Assembly: GCA_023665475.1 (NCBI GenBank) | Contig: JAMPEB010000008.1 | Coordinates: 1-64,000, forward strand | Reading direction: 5' to 3' | Length of the DNA stretch: 64,000 nucleotides | From: Lachnoclostridium sp. | GTDB lineage: Bacteria; Bacillota; Clostridia; Lachnospirales; Lachnospiraceae | Shown here: positions 51,770 through 60,892 of the stretch, in pieces | How positions within the stretch are numbered: the stretch's first letter is position 1 | How the letters are laid out: each line of letters starts with the position of its first letter | The notes under the pieces: generated by a model | The model's database searches: none | The model's input: the letters and a program-made list of their open reading frames with translations, nothing else | Told to the model about the DNA's origin: nothing | Made by a program: the position numbers and the translations under genes

Positions 51770-51794
51770 GCCGCTTGTGCGGCGGAATGAGAGG
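51770..51794 (+). other. Hairpin plus ribosome binding site leader of tadC
   Basis: GCCGC-TTGT-GCGGC (51770-51783) is followed by GAATGAGAGG. Nearly the same stretch precedes the gene at 53242. Confidence 0.8.
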
Positions 51795-51798
51795 TAAG

Positions 51799-52635
51799 AT
51801 GGAAGAGAAAGATATTTTGTTGTGGTTGAGGATTCTGCCCTATGGAACCATGTTCTTGTGCATGAACTGGATTCTCTGTCTGTGCAGGCAGAGCCGGAAG
51901 CTTTTGTCTCTGCGTCAATACGAAGAATTTTCGGGACTGCTGAAAGAAAAAACCCAAAAAAGCAAGTGGTATCAAAGGACGGAGGAGATGCTGCAAAGAA
52001 AGGGAGCGGCTTATCACTATGGCAAATGGGTAAATCCGGTGGGATTTCTTGCGTTAAAGGCAGTAGCGGCAGCTCTGGGCTTTGCGGCGTGTATCCGCAT
52101 TTCCCCTATTGGGGCGGTATGTGCGGGTCTGTGTCTGTATCTGCTGCCGGGAATGCTGTTACACTATTTCAACAAAAGGGATAATGAAAAAATGCTCCCG
52201 GAAATTAAGTTGGTGTATCAGGCTATGAGTATGCAGATTCAGGCCGGAATTTATGTGACGGATGCGCTTACGGAATGTTATAGCGGCGTGCGTGATATCA
52301 GGCTGAGGCAGGCGCTTTTAAAATTGGCGGGAGATATTGTGGTGAAGGGGGATACCCTTTGTGCCATGGAGGAATTTCAGGCACAATTTGACAATCGCCA
52401 TATTGATTCCCTGTGTATCACGGTACTGCAGGCGTTGGAATCCGGACAGGCAGTGGAATTGCTCAACGATATAGGAGAGCAGCTTAAGGATATGGAGACA
52501 GCAATATTGGAAAAGCGGAAAGGGAATCTGGACAGGAGCATTACCTTTTATCAGTTGGGGGCACTCGCCGCAGTGCTGGGAGTGGTATTGTATGCCTGTG
52601 TGTCTTATATGCTGGGCAGGGCTCTGGCGCTGTAA
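51799..52635 (+). CDS. tadC: Tad pilus inner-membrane protein TadC-like
   Basis: The 278-residue protein has an N-terminal helix (LPYGTMFLCMNWILCLC), two mid helices near residues 80-115, a T2SSF-type domain (SMQIQAGIYVTDALTECY; ALESGQAVELLNDIGEQL) and a C-terminal helix. ATG 51799 follows GAGAGG in a leader hairpin shared with the gene at 53242. Confidence 0.85.
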   Translation: MEEKDILLWLRILPYGTMFLCMNWILCLCRQSRKLLSLRQYEEFSGLLKEKTQKSKWYQRTEEMLQRKGAAYHYGKWVNPVGFLALKAVAAALGFAACIRISPIGAVCAGLCLYLLPGMLLHYFNKRDNEKMLPEIKLVYQAMSMQIQAGIYVTDALTECYSGVRDIRLRQALLKLAGDIVVKGDTLCAMEEFQAQFDNRHIDSLCITVLQALESGQAVELLNDIGEQLKDMETAILEKRKGNLDRSITFYQLGALAAVLGVVLYACVSYMLGRALAL

Positions 52636-52693
52636 AAGAGCGCCGAAAGCAGGAAACGAAAAATAAAACAGATAACAGGTGGAGGAAAACAGA

Positions 52694-52930
52694 ATGAAAC
52701 AGATAAATTATTTCAAAAACTTGGCAAAAAATAAAATAATGAGAATATTTCAGGAGAAAGGAATGCGCAAGGAGCCGGGAATTGACGGGATTCTGGTGAC
52801 GGTAGGACTGTGTATCATTGCGCTGTTGCTCTGTGTGGTCATGAAGGACAGTCTTGGCGGATTCATTGAAACCATTGTGCAGGCAATGACGGATAAAGCC
52901 CGTTCCATTTTAGGCGGGACTTCCTTGTAA
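52694..52930 (+). CDS. Flp1-like major pilin candidate
   Basis: The 78-residue protein has a basic leader, then a hydrophobic helix (GILVTVGLCIIALLLCVVM) and a short C-terminal tail, as in Flp pilins. Likely prepilin cut after KEPG; the usual Glu at position 5 of the mature pilin is not seen. GGAGG precedes ATG 52694. The 311-base gap after it is full of hairpins, which may stabilise this part of the transcript. Confidence 0.8.
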   Translation: MKQINYFKNLAKNKIMRIFQEKGMRKEPGIDGILVTVGLCIIALLLCVVMKDSLGGFIETIVQAMTDKARSILGGTSL

Positions 52931-52944
52931 CTTATGAGGGGGAA

Positions 52945-53083
52945 GTGTGAGAAGAATTTCTAATTGCTCACAGCATAGGCTGTTTCGCAAAGAAATTCTA
53001 ATCTCACACTGAAGAACGCAAAAACCGCGTTCTTCACGGAGTAGCAGACTCCGTGGGATTGGTTTGTGCCGCTGAAGCGGCAT
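52945..53083 (+). repeat. Structured interspersed repeat, copy B
   Basis: It aligns with 1581-1721, starting GTGTGAGAAGAATTTCTAAT. It keeps the outer GTGTGAGA helix, the AGAATTTCT/AGAAATTCT helix and the GAAGAACGC hairpin but lacks the inner GGTTATGC hairpin of copy A. Its end carries TGCCGCT/AGCGGCA (53067-53082). It lies directly after the pilin gene. Confidence 0.8.
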
Positions 53084-53227
53084 GTTTGGAAGTTTGAAAG
53101 TAAACTTTCAAACTTTTTATTGGTAGCAGTAGGGGGTATAAGATTGAAAATTAGAAATTTTCAATCTCGGAATTTGTGACGCTCGCGTCTCAAAGTTCCC
53201 ATTGATTAAAATGCCGCTTGCGCGGCA
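53035..53227 (+). other. Train of hairpins before the minor pilin gene
   Basis: Successive perfect or near-perfect stems: CACGGAGT/ACTCCGTG (53035-53055), TGCCGCT/AGCGGCA (53067-53082), GTTTGAAAGT/ACTTTCAAAC (53092-53113), AGATTGAAAATT with AAATTTTCAATCT (53141-53167), an imperfect GGAATTTGTGACGC stem (53169-53200) and TGCCGC/GCGGCA (53212-53227). There is no coding sequence; the last one sits on the ribosome binding site of the next gene. Confidence 0.85.
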
Positions 53228-53241
53228 GAATGAGAGGAAAT

Positions 53242-53616
53242 ATGAAAAAGCAGAAAATTTGGGGCAAAAGCAGGGGAAATATAGGGGATATCCTGAGCAT
53301 GGGGTTTTGCATTCTGGCAATGACAATCGTGATGGGGGCTTATCTGGACAATGTGGAAGTGATATGGCAAAAAAGCCATATAGGGCAGATTGCAAGAAAT
53401 TATATCCTGAAAATGGAGACTGAGGGAGGAATGACGCCGGAGGACGAGATTATGCTTATGCAGGAGCTGGACGCTCTGGGGATAACGGATATTGACCTTA
53501 GCGGAACTACCTTTGGAGAGACGAAATATGGCGAAAGGGTTTCCCTGAATATCAGGGGAAAGTTAAAAGGAGGATATGAATTTGAAGAAAGCAGGGTTTC
53601 CACTGCTAAAAATTAA
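53242..53616 (+). CDS. Pseudopilin/TadE-like minor protein (DUF4320-like)
   Basis: The 124-residue protein has a prepilin-like start (KSRGNIGDILSMG) with one hydrophobic helix and a small outside domain (NYILKMETEGGMTPEDE...). I connect it to DUF4320 by memory only. ATG 53242 follows GAGAGG in a shared hairpin leader; its end overlaps the next gene by 41 bases. Confidence 0.75.
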   Translation: MKKQKIWGKSRGNIGDILSMGFCILAMTIVMGAYLDNVEVIWQKSHIGQIARNYILKMETEGGMTPEDEIMLMQELDALGITDIDLSGTTFGETKYGERVSLNIRGKLKGGYEFEESRVSTAKN

Positions 53617-54199
53617 TGATAAGGGGCAAGCCCAATGGGCGGCAGGGCTGTTTATGGTACTTTTTCTGGCGATTCTGTTGTGTGGGGGGCTGCAGATAGA
53701 ATCCTATCGCGCCTCCGCGTTATATCTGGAGGACGCCCTTGCGGCGTCCAATCTGGCGTCGGCGGTGATTGATGTGGAGGAGTACGGTATTTCCGGGCTG
53801 CTGCAGATCAAAGATCCCGCACAATCCTATGAGCTGTATCAGGAAGCCTTGAAGGAAAATCTGGGACTTGATGAGGAATGGGAATGTGCCAATAGGGGGC
53901 TGATATCCGGCAAGGTGAAAGTAGAACGGTATATTGTCTACAATGTGCAGGGAACCCGGGTATTTGTTCATGCGCTTTCTGCGGACGGGGAATGGGAAGA
54001 AAGTACGGAAACTTTGGGAGAGCTCAGAGCGCCTGACGGGATACTGATTGAGTCCACCGGAATTTACAGCGAAATATCTTTTCCGGTAGAAGGATTTCCG
54101 GGCATGACAGTACAGGCGCATAAGGGAAGGCTGGTGGATATTAAAGGAACAGAGCAGTTTGATGTAAATGATACATATGATAATTTCAAAAATCTATAA
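53576..54199 (+). CDS. TadG-like minor pilin or pilus-associated protein
   Basis: The 207-residue protein has a prepilin-like start (DKGQAQWAAGLFMVLFLAILL) and an outside domain of about 170 residues without a known fold. AAGGAGG precedes the ATG, which lies inside the end of the previous gene. Likely a processed minor subunit. Confidence 0.7.
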   Translation: MNLKKAGFPLLKINDKGQAQWAAGLFMVLFLAILLCGGLQIESYRASALYLEDALAASNLASAVIDVEEYGISGLLQIKDPAQSYELYQEALKENLGLDEEWECANRGLISGKVKVERYIVYNVQGTRVFVHALSADGEWEESTETLGELRAPDGILIESTGIYSEISFPVEGFPGMTVQAHKGRLVDIKGTEQFDVNDTYDNFKNL

Positions 54200-54241
54200 A
54201 AATATGAAATATATTGAATTACGGAAAGGGTGGTTATTCAT

Positions 54242-54889
54242 ATGAGAAAAGATAAGAAGACAGCATTTTGGATGGGGTGTATTGCTGCGGCATTTATCGC
54301 TTCCATAGCGGTATTTATGGTAATGCTGCAAATGGAAAAAGCGGTACTGACCAATTATGAAAAGGGAAAAATTTACATAGCGTCAAAGGGGATTCCCAGA
54401 GGACAGATCATCACGGCGGAAAATGAGGAAGAATATCTGCAGCAGATAGAAGTGGATGTGCGGTGCATTCCGGATACGGCTCTCAGAGAGGCGTCCCAGA
54501 TCACGAAGCTTTCGGCATCCTGCGATATTGAGAAAGGAGTGTTGCTTACCATGGGAATGTTCCGGGAGCAGGACGCCATTACTGCGGGTATGGAAGAACC
54601 CGTTATTGCCGGTTTCAGGGCGGAGGATGTCTGTCAGGTGGCAGGGGGGATGCTGCGGGCGGGGGATTGCATTCACATATATTATGTGGACGAGGAAGGA
54701 AAGGCACGGTTAAAATGGAGTGACATTACCGTCCAACAGGTGTTTGACAGTTCCGGAAGAAGCATTCAAAACAAAGATACGGAGACCTGTGCCCAAAGGG
54801 TCAATATTTATCTGGATAAGCCGGATGTAGAAGAATTTTACAGCGAATGGAAGACCGGTTCCTTGAGGGTGGTAAAAGTATGCGATTGA
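54242..54889 (+). CDS. cpaB: CpaB-like SAF-domain pilus assembly protein
   Basis: The 215-residue protein has one N-terminal helix and a SAF/CpaB-like domain (IYIASKGIPRGQIITAENEEEYL; a second half with GDCIHIYYVDEEG). It is expected outside the membrane at the pilus base. In an outer-membrane-free cell it may act in wall passage. It overlaps the start of the next gene by 10 bases. Confidence 0.75.
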   Translation: MRKDKKTAFWMGCIAAAFIASIAVFMVMLQMEKAVLTNYEKGKIYIASKGIPRGQIITAENEEEYLQQIEVDVRCIPDTALREASQITKLSASCDIEKGVLLTMGMFREQDAITAGMEEPVIAGFRAEDVCQVAGGMLRAGDCIHIYYVDEEGKARLKWSDITVQQVFDSSGRSIQNKDTETCAQRVNIYLDKPDVEEFYSEWKTGSLRVVKVCD

Positions 54890-57800
54890 TACACAGGGCA
54901 GCAGGTCTGCTATTGTCGGTGCTGCTGTTTGGCTTTTTTGCGGAGACGGAAGTTTGGGCAGGAAATATTTATACCAGTCCTTTTGTTACTTTCAGTCCGG
55001 ACAAAAAGGCTTGGACCGCCAATGCCGGAGAGAGGGACTACACATGGTATGAAAAGGGAACCGCCGTAAATACGGGCAGGGCATCCTCGCTGCGTCCGCT
55101 CAATCAGGGAGAACACTATTATAAGTCGCCCAGAAAGGGTGCGGTTCCCGTGGGAGAATGGAAAGTAGTATATCCCACAGGCATGTGCATTCACAATGAC
55201 TATCCGGCGGATAGCCCAAGATGGCACGGCATTGAGTTTGGGAGAAAAAAATGTTTTAGATATTACTATTCCGGATGGTATGCCTATTGTGCGGATTGTG
55301 GGGAACTGATCGTAAGAAGGCTGCATTATATGAGCAGGGAGGCAGCGGAGAGCATTCAGTATCTGGATGTGGGGACGGAAATGGACTATTACTATCTCTG
55401 CCCATGGTGCAATAATCTGGAAATGGGGAGCGGGACGCCGCTCCATATGTGCAGCGCCATTTCGTGGAACAGGTATAAGGTGAGGTATGACGCCAATACT
55501 TCGGAGCCCTATGGCGGGTACATGGCGGACAGTATTCATATGTATAATAACGCGATACAATATGAAGGAGAAGAGGTGACCCCCATACCCTGTCTGACTT
55601 TAAATACCTACAACCGTATCGGATATGAATTTGTGGGATGGAATACCAAGCCTGACGGAAGCGGGGATTTTTATGAAGACGGGGCAGAGATATACAATCT
55701 GACGGATGAAAACTATACCGTGGGAAGTGCCGAAAGCAAAGGGGTAGTGATATTGTATGCAATGTGGCGGCCCTCTGTCAGCACTTTGGCGCTGAACCTC
55801 AACGGGGGGAGCTATGACGGCATGGACAGCGTCAGCGTTACAAAGAAATATGGGGAGAGCTGTGCCGTGGATGACAGCAGGATTGAGGCGCCCTCCGGAT
55901 GCAGGGTTTCTTTTGAGACAAACGGCGGAGAGTCTATTGCGCCTGTTACCGCGTCACAACATTTTACTACATGGCGGATGGAGCAGCCTTTTCTGGGTCG
56001 GTTTCAAGGGGGAGTGTATCAATTTCTGGCGTCCGACGGGAAAACGGATGTATTAAGCGCATACTATGAACCGGACGCCGTAAAGCTGCCGGAAGCGGTA
56101 TTTGAGGGGAAATCCTTCGGAGGATGGTATTATGATTCCGATTTGCGGCAATTTGCGGGAAAAGAGGGGGATTTCCTTGTCTTTCGGCAGGATACTGTCT
56201 TATACGCGGAATGGGTGGATTTAAGGCTATGGGCGGAAACAAACTATGAGGCAAACGACGGAAAAGGGGCGGTGGATTTAAGCTGGAGCCAGCCGGATGC
56301 AAAGGCCTTGACCTATATGGTATATCAGAGCGGGGACAGTGAAAATTACACAAGAATTCATAGTGCGGATGATATCGGTAATGACATAAATGTCAGTGAA
56401 ACTTATGAGTATGCGCAAAGAGGGGGCACTTATGCGGTGCCGTACACGGGATTTTACGAGCTTACGGCAGAAGGGGCGGCCGGAGGCGATTACGGAGAAT
56501 ATTTGGGAGGAAAAGGCGGCAGAGTGACCGCCAAAGTCTGGCTTGACAAGGGCGAGGTCGTCACCTACTCCATAGGAGGAAAAGACGGAGGAGGCGGAGG
56601 CGGCAGGGGAAGTGAATTTGCAGGCGGAGGAGGCCGCAGTGTGATATCCACGGATAAAAAAGGCGTGATACTGATTGCCGGAGGAGGCGGAGGCGCCGAT
56701 TTACTGGGCAATGGAGAAGGCGGAGGCAGCTCCTTAAGCCTTAGAAGCGACTTAGAATGGAGGGGAGAGGACGGACAGGCAGGCGGGGGAGCCGGAGAAG
56801 TGGGAGGCAGCGCCGGAGAGCTTGTAAAGCATTATCACACAGCGGATTGCTATCGGAAAACGGAGACGGATATTCTGACGGAGTATGCCGATTATCGCAC
56901 TTCCTATGTATATGAGTATGATGAGGATGAAAATGAAAGGCAAGTGGTGCAGTATGGCGGAAGTTCCGGACTGATTCCCGTGCAGGGAGCAAATATGCTG
57001 GAAATCGAGTTGCTGCAGAAAATGTCCTACATACATGAACATGGTGGGAATAATGTAAAAGAGAGCTACCTCGCTGTGTATGATCAATCGGGAGAGTGCC
57101 TGTTTTTCAGGGATGGCAGGACACCGGAAGACTATTTTGTGGAAATGCTTGCCTCCTATGATTTTGATGACGATGATGACCCGTATCTAGACAAGGAGTA
57201 TCTGACATGGGGGTCGCGGGATACGACTTACAGGATAGTGAAGGATGATGCGGGAAATATCATAAGTCAGAGTACGGGCTATGCCTTTATCCCTTCCGAC
57301 GATATGATGGAAAACGCAAGGCTGTTCGGCGGAACCACCTATTATTCGTCAGGGTCCCAATGGTTCGGAGTATGTGGGCGGGCACATAAAGAGAAAATTG
57401 CCATTCCCGAAGGAACTACGGGCATATACATTGTATCCGTGCTTGAGGCTAATGACAGAAATGAGAACCGATTTTACCGGGCATATTTAAAGGGAGAGAA
57501 AAAGCTGATATGCGGTTATGAAGAGGGACAGATTATTTCTTCCAGACCCGCATACGGGGGCAGTAATTACATTAATGAGGACGCCTGCGGTAATTATAAT
57601 TCCGAAACCGGCGTATGCGAAGGGAACGGAAGGGTAAAAATCCTGTCGCAGCAGATCGGTTTTTTAGGTGAAACACAGTTGGAAGGCGTGCCGGCTCCGG
57701 ATTTAGCCGCCCCTGCTCAAATCGCAGAGGAAGGAATTACCGGAGAGGTCATAGAGGAAGGAAAAGTGAGGCTGCGCTGGGAAACTCCGGCGGATAACGG

Positions 57801-59247
57801 GACGGGATACTACCATCGGGCGGAGTCTTATCCGGCAGGAGCAGCCGCGCTGTTATGCAGCTCCAATGTCACTTATAATATATTGACTACAGGCGTCAGA
57901 GGTTATTATTACCTGACAGATGATTCAAAGTTGACGGAGGTGACTTTTGACAATGCGGAATTTACCACGGAAAACAGTCTGGAGTTTTTGACGGATGGGA
58001 ATATCAGATTTCTACATATAGCCCCCGTGGACGGGGCGGGAAATCTGGGCGACACCACACATATTTGCGTAAATCCGCTGCAGGATGACTTTAAATGGCA
58101 GCTTTATACCGAAAAACTACGCCTGGAAGAAGGAGAGAATATCTATCCGGCAGACGGGCAGGATGCTTATTATGTGAGAAGCGACGGTCGGACTCCTTTT
58201 ACTTTAGTTTACGGCGCGGGTATGAAGGGATGGGCAAGAGAAGATTATTGGTTGAAATATGCCGTTTTTGAAGAAATCGGCAAGGAGCAGGAAGCCCAAA
58301 ATATTCTGACTCATGAAACAAACGGAGCACAGAAGAAAGCGGCATATTCGACGGAAGGGTTTCCTCTGCTTACGGTATATCCGTCGGTTTCCGTGACATG
58401 GCAGGACGACTGCCGGAAAAAGGAAGTCCGCCAGAAATTTACTTTGGAAGCATCCGTGAGCGGCAGCAGGATTTCGGTGATTCCCAGAGTAGGCGCTTCG
58501 GAAGCGGAAAATGCAGAAGAAATCATTTATTCGGAGTATGACGATGACAAAGAAAAGGGAATTTTGCTGATTGCGGACGGGGAGGCTCCCATCATTCACG
58601 GGGTTGAAAACTTAGAACTGCCCGACCTTTTGGACCGCAGTCAGGGAAGCGTGACGCTGGAACTGACGGCGGAAGATACTCTGAGCGGCGTAGCGGACTT
58701 TGGCGTGCAAATCGTCAATCAGGATAACTTTATAGAAAAAGCTTATACTCCGGACGCCTCGGGGCGTATACAGGTGGACATCACAACGGACGATCCGGTT
58801 TTCAGCGGAGATTTTACCGTGACGGCATGGGCTGTGGACCATGTAGGCAACAAAGGGAGCGTTTCCTTCGGTACTACGGAATTTGGACTGGAAGCCGAAG
58901 TAACAAGAATACTGCCGCCCCATGAACCTGTATTTCGTCGCGGCGAGAGCGGGACTCTTAAATTTTCCGTGTGGGGATATGCAGACTATGTGGAGGTTAT
59001 CTTTCCCGAAGAAATGCTTGCGGAGAATCCCGATTTGAATCAGGTGTTTCATTATGAAGACCGACCGGGTTATTACCATGAAGAAGAATTGCAGTTTATG
59101 GTTCCTCTTTATATTTCGGAAAGCGATAATTTTACGATTACCGTAAGAGCTTATAAGAAGGATAAAAAATTGGAGGAATACCCGGCGGTCAGCGTGATAA
59201 AGGCGCAGGGAACGGTGTTGGATGATATTCGCACCAGACTTCGCTAA
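54880..59247 (+). CDS. 1455-residue secreted protein of the Tad locus, candidate pilus tip adhesin
   Basis: It starts at ATG 54880 with a signal peptide (RAAGLLLSVLLFGFFAETEVWAG). Visible parts: CxxC pairs (YCADCGELI and LCPWCNN, about 135-180) that may bind zinc; an InlB-type beta-grasp repeat (about 235-300, YEFVGWNTKPDGSGDFYEDG) with a second at about 405-445; a glycine-rich region (about 560-650); Ig-like segments near 970 and 1250-1345. There is no LPxTG anchor or C-terminal membrane helix. It overlaps cpaB and is followed by the prepilin peptidase gene, so it belongs to the pilus unit. The ligand is unknown. Confidence 0.85.
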   Translation: MRLIHRAAGLLLSVLLFGFFAETEVWAGNIYTSPFVTFSPDKKAWTANAGERDYTWYEKGTAVNTGRASSLRPLNQGEHYYKSPRKGAVPVGEWKVVYPTGMCIHNDYPADSPRWHGIEFGRKKCFRYYYSGWYAYCADCGELIVRRLHYMSREAAESIQYLDVGTEMDYYYLCPWCNNLEMGSGTPLHMCSAISWNRYKVRYDANTSEPYGGYMADSIHMYNNAIQYEGEEVTPIPCLTLNTYNRIGYEFVGWNTKPDGSGDFYEDGAEIYNLTDENYTVGSAESKGVVILYAMWRPSVSTLALNLNGGSYDGMDSVSVTKKYGESCAVDDSRIEAPSGCRVSFETNGGESIAPVTASQHFTTWRMEQPFLGRFQGGVYQFLASDGKTDVLSAYYEPDAVKLPEAVFEGKSFGGWYYDSDLRQFAGKEGDFLVFRQDTVLYAEWVDLRLWAETNYEANDGKGAVDLSWSQPDAKALTYMVYQSGDSENYTRIHSADDIGNDINVSETYEYAQRGGTYAVPYTGFYELTAEGAAGGDYGEYLGGKGGRVTAKVWLDKGEVVTYSIGGKDGGGGGGRGSEFAGGGGRSVISTDKKGVILIAGGGGGADLLGNGEGGGSSLSLRSDLEWRGEDGQAGGGAGEVGGSAGELVKHYHTADCYRKTETDILTEYADYRTSYVYEYDEDENERQVVQYGGSSGLIPVQGANMLEIELLQKMSYIHEHGGNNVKESYLAVYDQSGECLFFRDGRTPEDYFVEMLASYDFDDDDDPYLDKEYLTWGSRDTTYRIVKDDAGNIISQSTGYAFIPSDDMMENARLFGGTTYYSSGSQWFGVCGRAHKEKIAIPEGTTGIYIVSVLEANDRNENRFYRAYLKGEKKLICGYEEGQIISSRPAYGGSNYINEDACGNYNSETGVCEGNGRVKILSQQIGFLGETQLEGVPAPDLAAPAQIAEEGITGEVIEEGKVRLRWETPADNGTGYYHRAESYPAGAAALLCSSNVTYNILTTGVRGYYYLTDDSKLTEVTFDNAEFTTENSLEFLTDGNIRFLHIAPVDGAGNLGDTTHICVNPLQDDFKWQLYTEKLRLEEGENIYPADGQDAYYVRSDGRTPFTLVYGAGMKGWAREDYWLKYAVFEEIGKEQEAQNILTHETNGAQKKAAYSTEGFPLLTVYPSVSVTWQDDCRKKEVRQKFTLEASVSGSRISVIPRVGASEAENAEEIIYSEYDDDKEKGILLIADGEAPIIHGVENLELPDLLDRSQGSVTLELTAEDTLSGVADFGVQIVNQDNFIEKAYTPDASGRIQVDITTDDPVFSGDFTVTAWAVDHVGNKGSVSFGTTEFGLEAEVTRILPPHEPVFRRGESGTLKFSVWGYADYVEVIFPEEMLAENPDLNQVFHYEDRPGYYHEEELQFMVPLYISESDNFTITVRAYKKDKKLEEYPAVSVIKAQGTVLDDIRTRLR

Positions 59248-59259
59248 AGGGGGGAGCCT

Positions 59260-59871
59260 ATGTTATGGACGGTGCTGATACCCGTGGGCAGCCTTTTGAT
59301 AGTGGGCAGATTGGATTCTGAGGAGCCCATTGTACCTAAGAAAACGCAGTGGCTGGCAATTTTCGGGATTTGTGTGGCAGCGGGATGCTTTCTGCGGATG
59401 CTTCCTCTTTCGCAGACAGCCTTAGAGGAGACGCTTCTTTCTATGATTCTGGGCTGTCTGCTGTTTGCCGGTATTACGGACTTGTATATCGGCAAAGCAT
59501 ATCACTTTACATGGTGGCTCGGAATGACTGCCGGATTGGTTCTGTTTTTGGCGGGAAGCAGCCGGGCGGAAAGTTATCAAACGGTTGTGGCGGCGCTTTC
59601 TCTTTTGGCATTTGCGGGACTTCAGCAGATATTTTTTGCCGGATTTTACGGACGGGCGGATTGTCATGCTTTCTGTGTCTGCGCGTTGGCGGAAAGCAGT
59701 TTCGGTATGGGAATGAAGGACTTCTTTGCACATATGGTGCTGGCATTCGGGTTATTGACTGTGGTGCAGGGAATCTGCGGAAATATAGGCAAATGCGGCC
59801 GTTTAAAAGAACCGGTTCCGTTTTTGCCATATATCACCGCTTCATTCCTGATAATGCTTTGGACAGCATGA
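59260..59871 (+). CDS. Prepilin peptidase, TadV/CpaA-like
   Basis: The 203-residue membrane protein has about six helices. Two Asp of the A24 family are seen: in GITDLYIG and in GRADCHAF, a variant of the usual GxGD motif. The C-terminal stretch EPVPFLPYITASFLIML fits the family. It should cut the leaders of the Flp-like proteins. GGGGGGAG precedes the ATG. Last gene of the pilus unit. Confidence 0.8.
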   Translation: MLWTVLIPVGSLLIVGRLDSEEPIVPKKTQWLAIFGICVAAGCFLRMLPLSQTALEETLLSMILGCLLFAGITDLYIGKAYHFTWWLGMTAGLVLFLAGSSRAESYQTVVAALSLLAFAGLQQIFFAGFYGRADCHAFCVCALAESSFGMGMKDFFAHMVLAFGLLTVVQGICGNIGKCGRLKEPVPFLPYITASFLIMLWTA

Positions 59872-59895
59872 TTTCGGGTATTTGCAAAATCACAG

Positions 59896-59924
59896 TTGCA
59901 TTTTTGCCTGAAAAGTGTTATATT
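59896..59924 (+). promoter_or_regulatory. Promoter of the amino-acid-binding protein gene
   Basis: TTGCAT (59896-59901), a 17-base spacer and TATATT (59919-59924). Confidence 0.7.
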
Positions 59925-60010
59925 ATTTCAAGATTTCCAGATATGAAGTTACAGATAATGCAATCCGTGGAGTAGGAACTCATACGGCAGAAAATGAGGA
60001 GGAAATATTG

Positions 60011-60859
60011 ATGAAAAAAGTAATTGCAATGTTATTGGCAGCTACGCTGTGCTTTGGAACACTGACAGCCTGCGGAGAACAGAAAGCGGCAGGAGGTACA
60101 GAGGTAAACGGGGGGGCAGGCGCCACACAAGGCAGTACAGACAATACGGGTTCTGCGGATAAGGCAGCCGCTGTGGAAACGATAAAGGACGGCGTCCTCA
60201 TTATCGGCACCAATGCAGCGTTTCCGCCCTTTGAGTATATCGGGGATAACGGAGAGCCTGACGGTTTTGATATTGCGCTGGCGAATGCTATCGCTGAGAA
60301 GCTTGGCTTGACAGTAGAAGTGCAGGATATGGAATTCGGTTCTCTCGTGGCATCCATCGGAAGTAAGATTGATGTTGCCATTGCAGGCATGACCATTACC
60401 CCCGATCGTCTGGAGAAGGTTGATTTCTCCGATTCCTATTATGATGCGGTGCAGTTCGTGATTGCATTGCCCGGTTCGGAGCCCAAGACCGCAGCGGATT
60501 TGGAAAACAAGAAGATTGGCGCACAGCTTGGCACCACAGGGGCAACCATAGCCGAGGAGGAAATCAAGGGAGCGGAGGCTGCGACCTATGACAAGGCTGT
60601 GGACGCCGTAAACGATTTGATAAACGGAAGGGTTGATTTGGTTATTATCGACCAGAATCCCGCAAAGGTATTCGAGGAGAAATTTGCCGGCAAGATAGTA
60701 GCCATTGACGGCGCAACATTTGGATTTGAAAATGAGAAGTATGCCATTGCGCTTCCTAAGGACAGTCCTTTGGTGGCGGAAGTGAATAAGGCATTGGCCG
60801 AAGTAAGGGCTGACGGAACCTTTGACGCATTGGTCAAGGAATATATTGTTGCCGAATAA
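60011..60859 (+). CDS. Amino-acid ABC transporter substrate-binding lipoprotein
   Basis: The 282-residue lipoprotein (lipobox LTAC) has a polar-amino-acid binding domain: LIIGTNAAFPPFEYIGDNGE, FDIALANAIAEKLGL and IAGMTITPDRLEKVDFSDSY. It should feed the permease and ATPase encoded at 63071 onward, though two other genes lie between. GAGGAGG precedes the ATG. Confidence 0.93.
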   Translation: MKKVIAMLLAATLCFGTLTACGEQKAAGGTEVNGGAGATQGSTDNTGSADKAAAVETIKDGVLIIGTNAAFPPFEYIGDNGEPDGFDIALANAIAEKLGLTVEVQDMEFGSLVASIGSKIDVAIAGMTITPDRLEKVDFSDSYYDAVQFVIALPGSEPKTAADLENKKIGAQLGTTGATIAEEEIKGAEAATYDKAVDAVNDLINGRVDLVIIDQNPAKVFEEKFAGKIVAIDGATFGFENEKYAIALPKDSPLVAEVNKALAEVRADGTFDALVKEYIVAE

Positions 60860-60892
60860 AATCTGTCACACGGATAAGGAGTAAGTTAAAGA

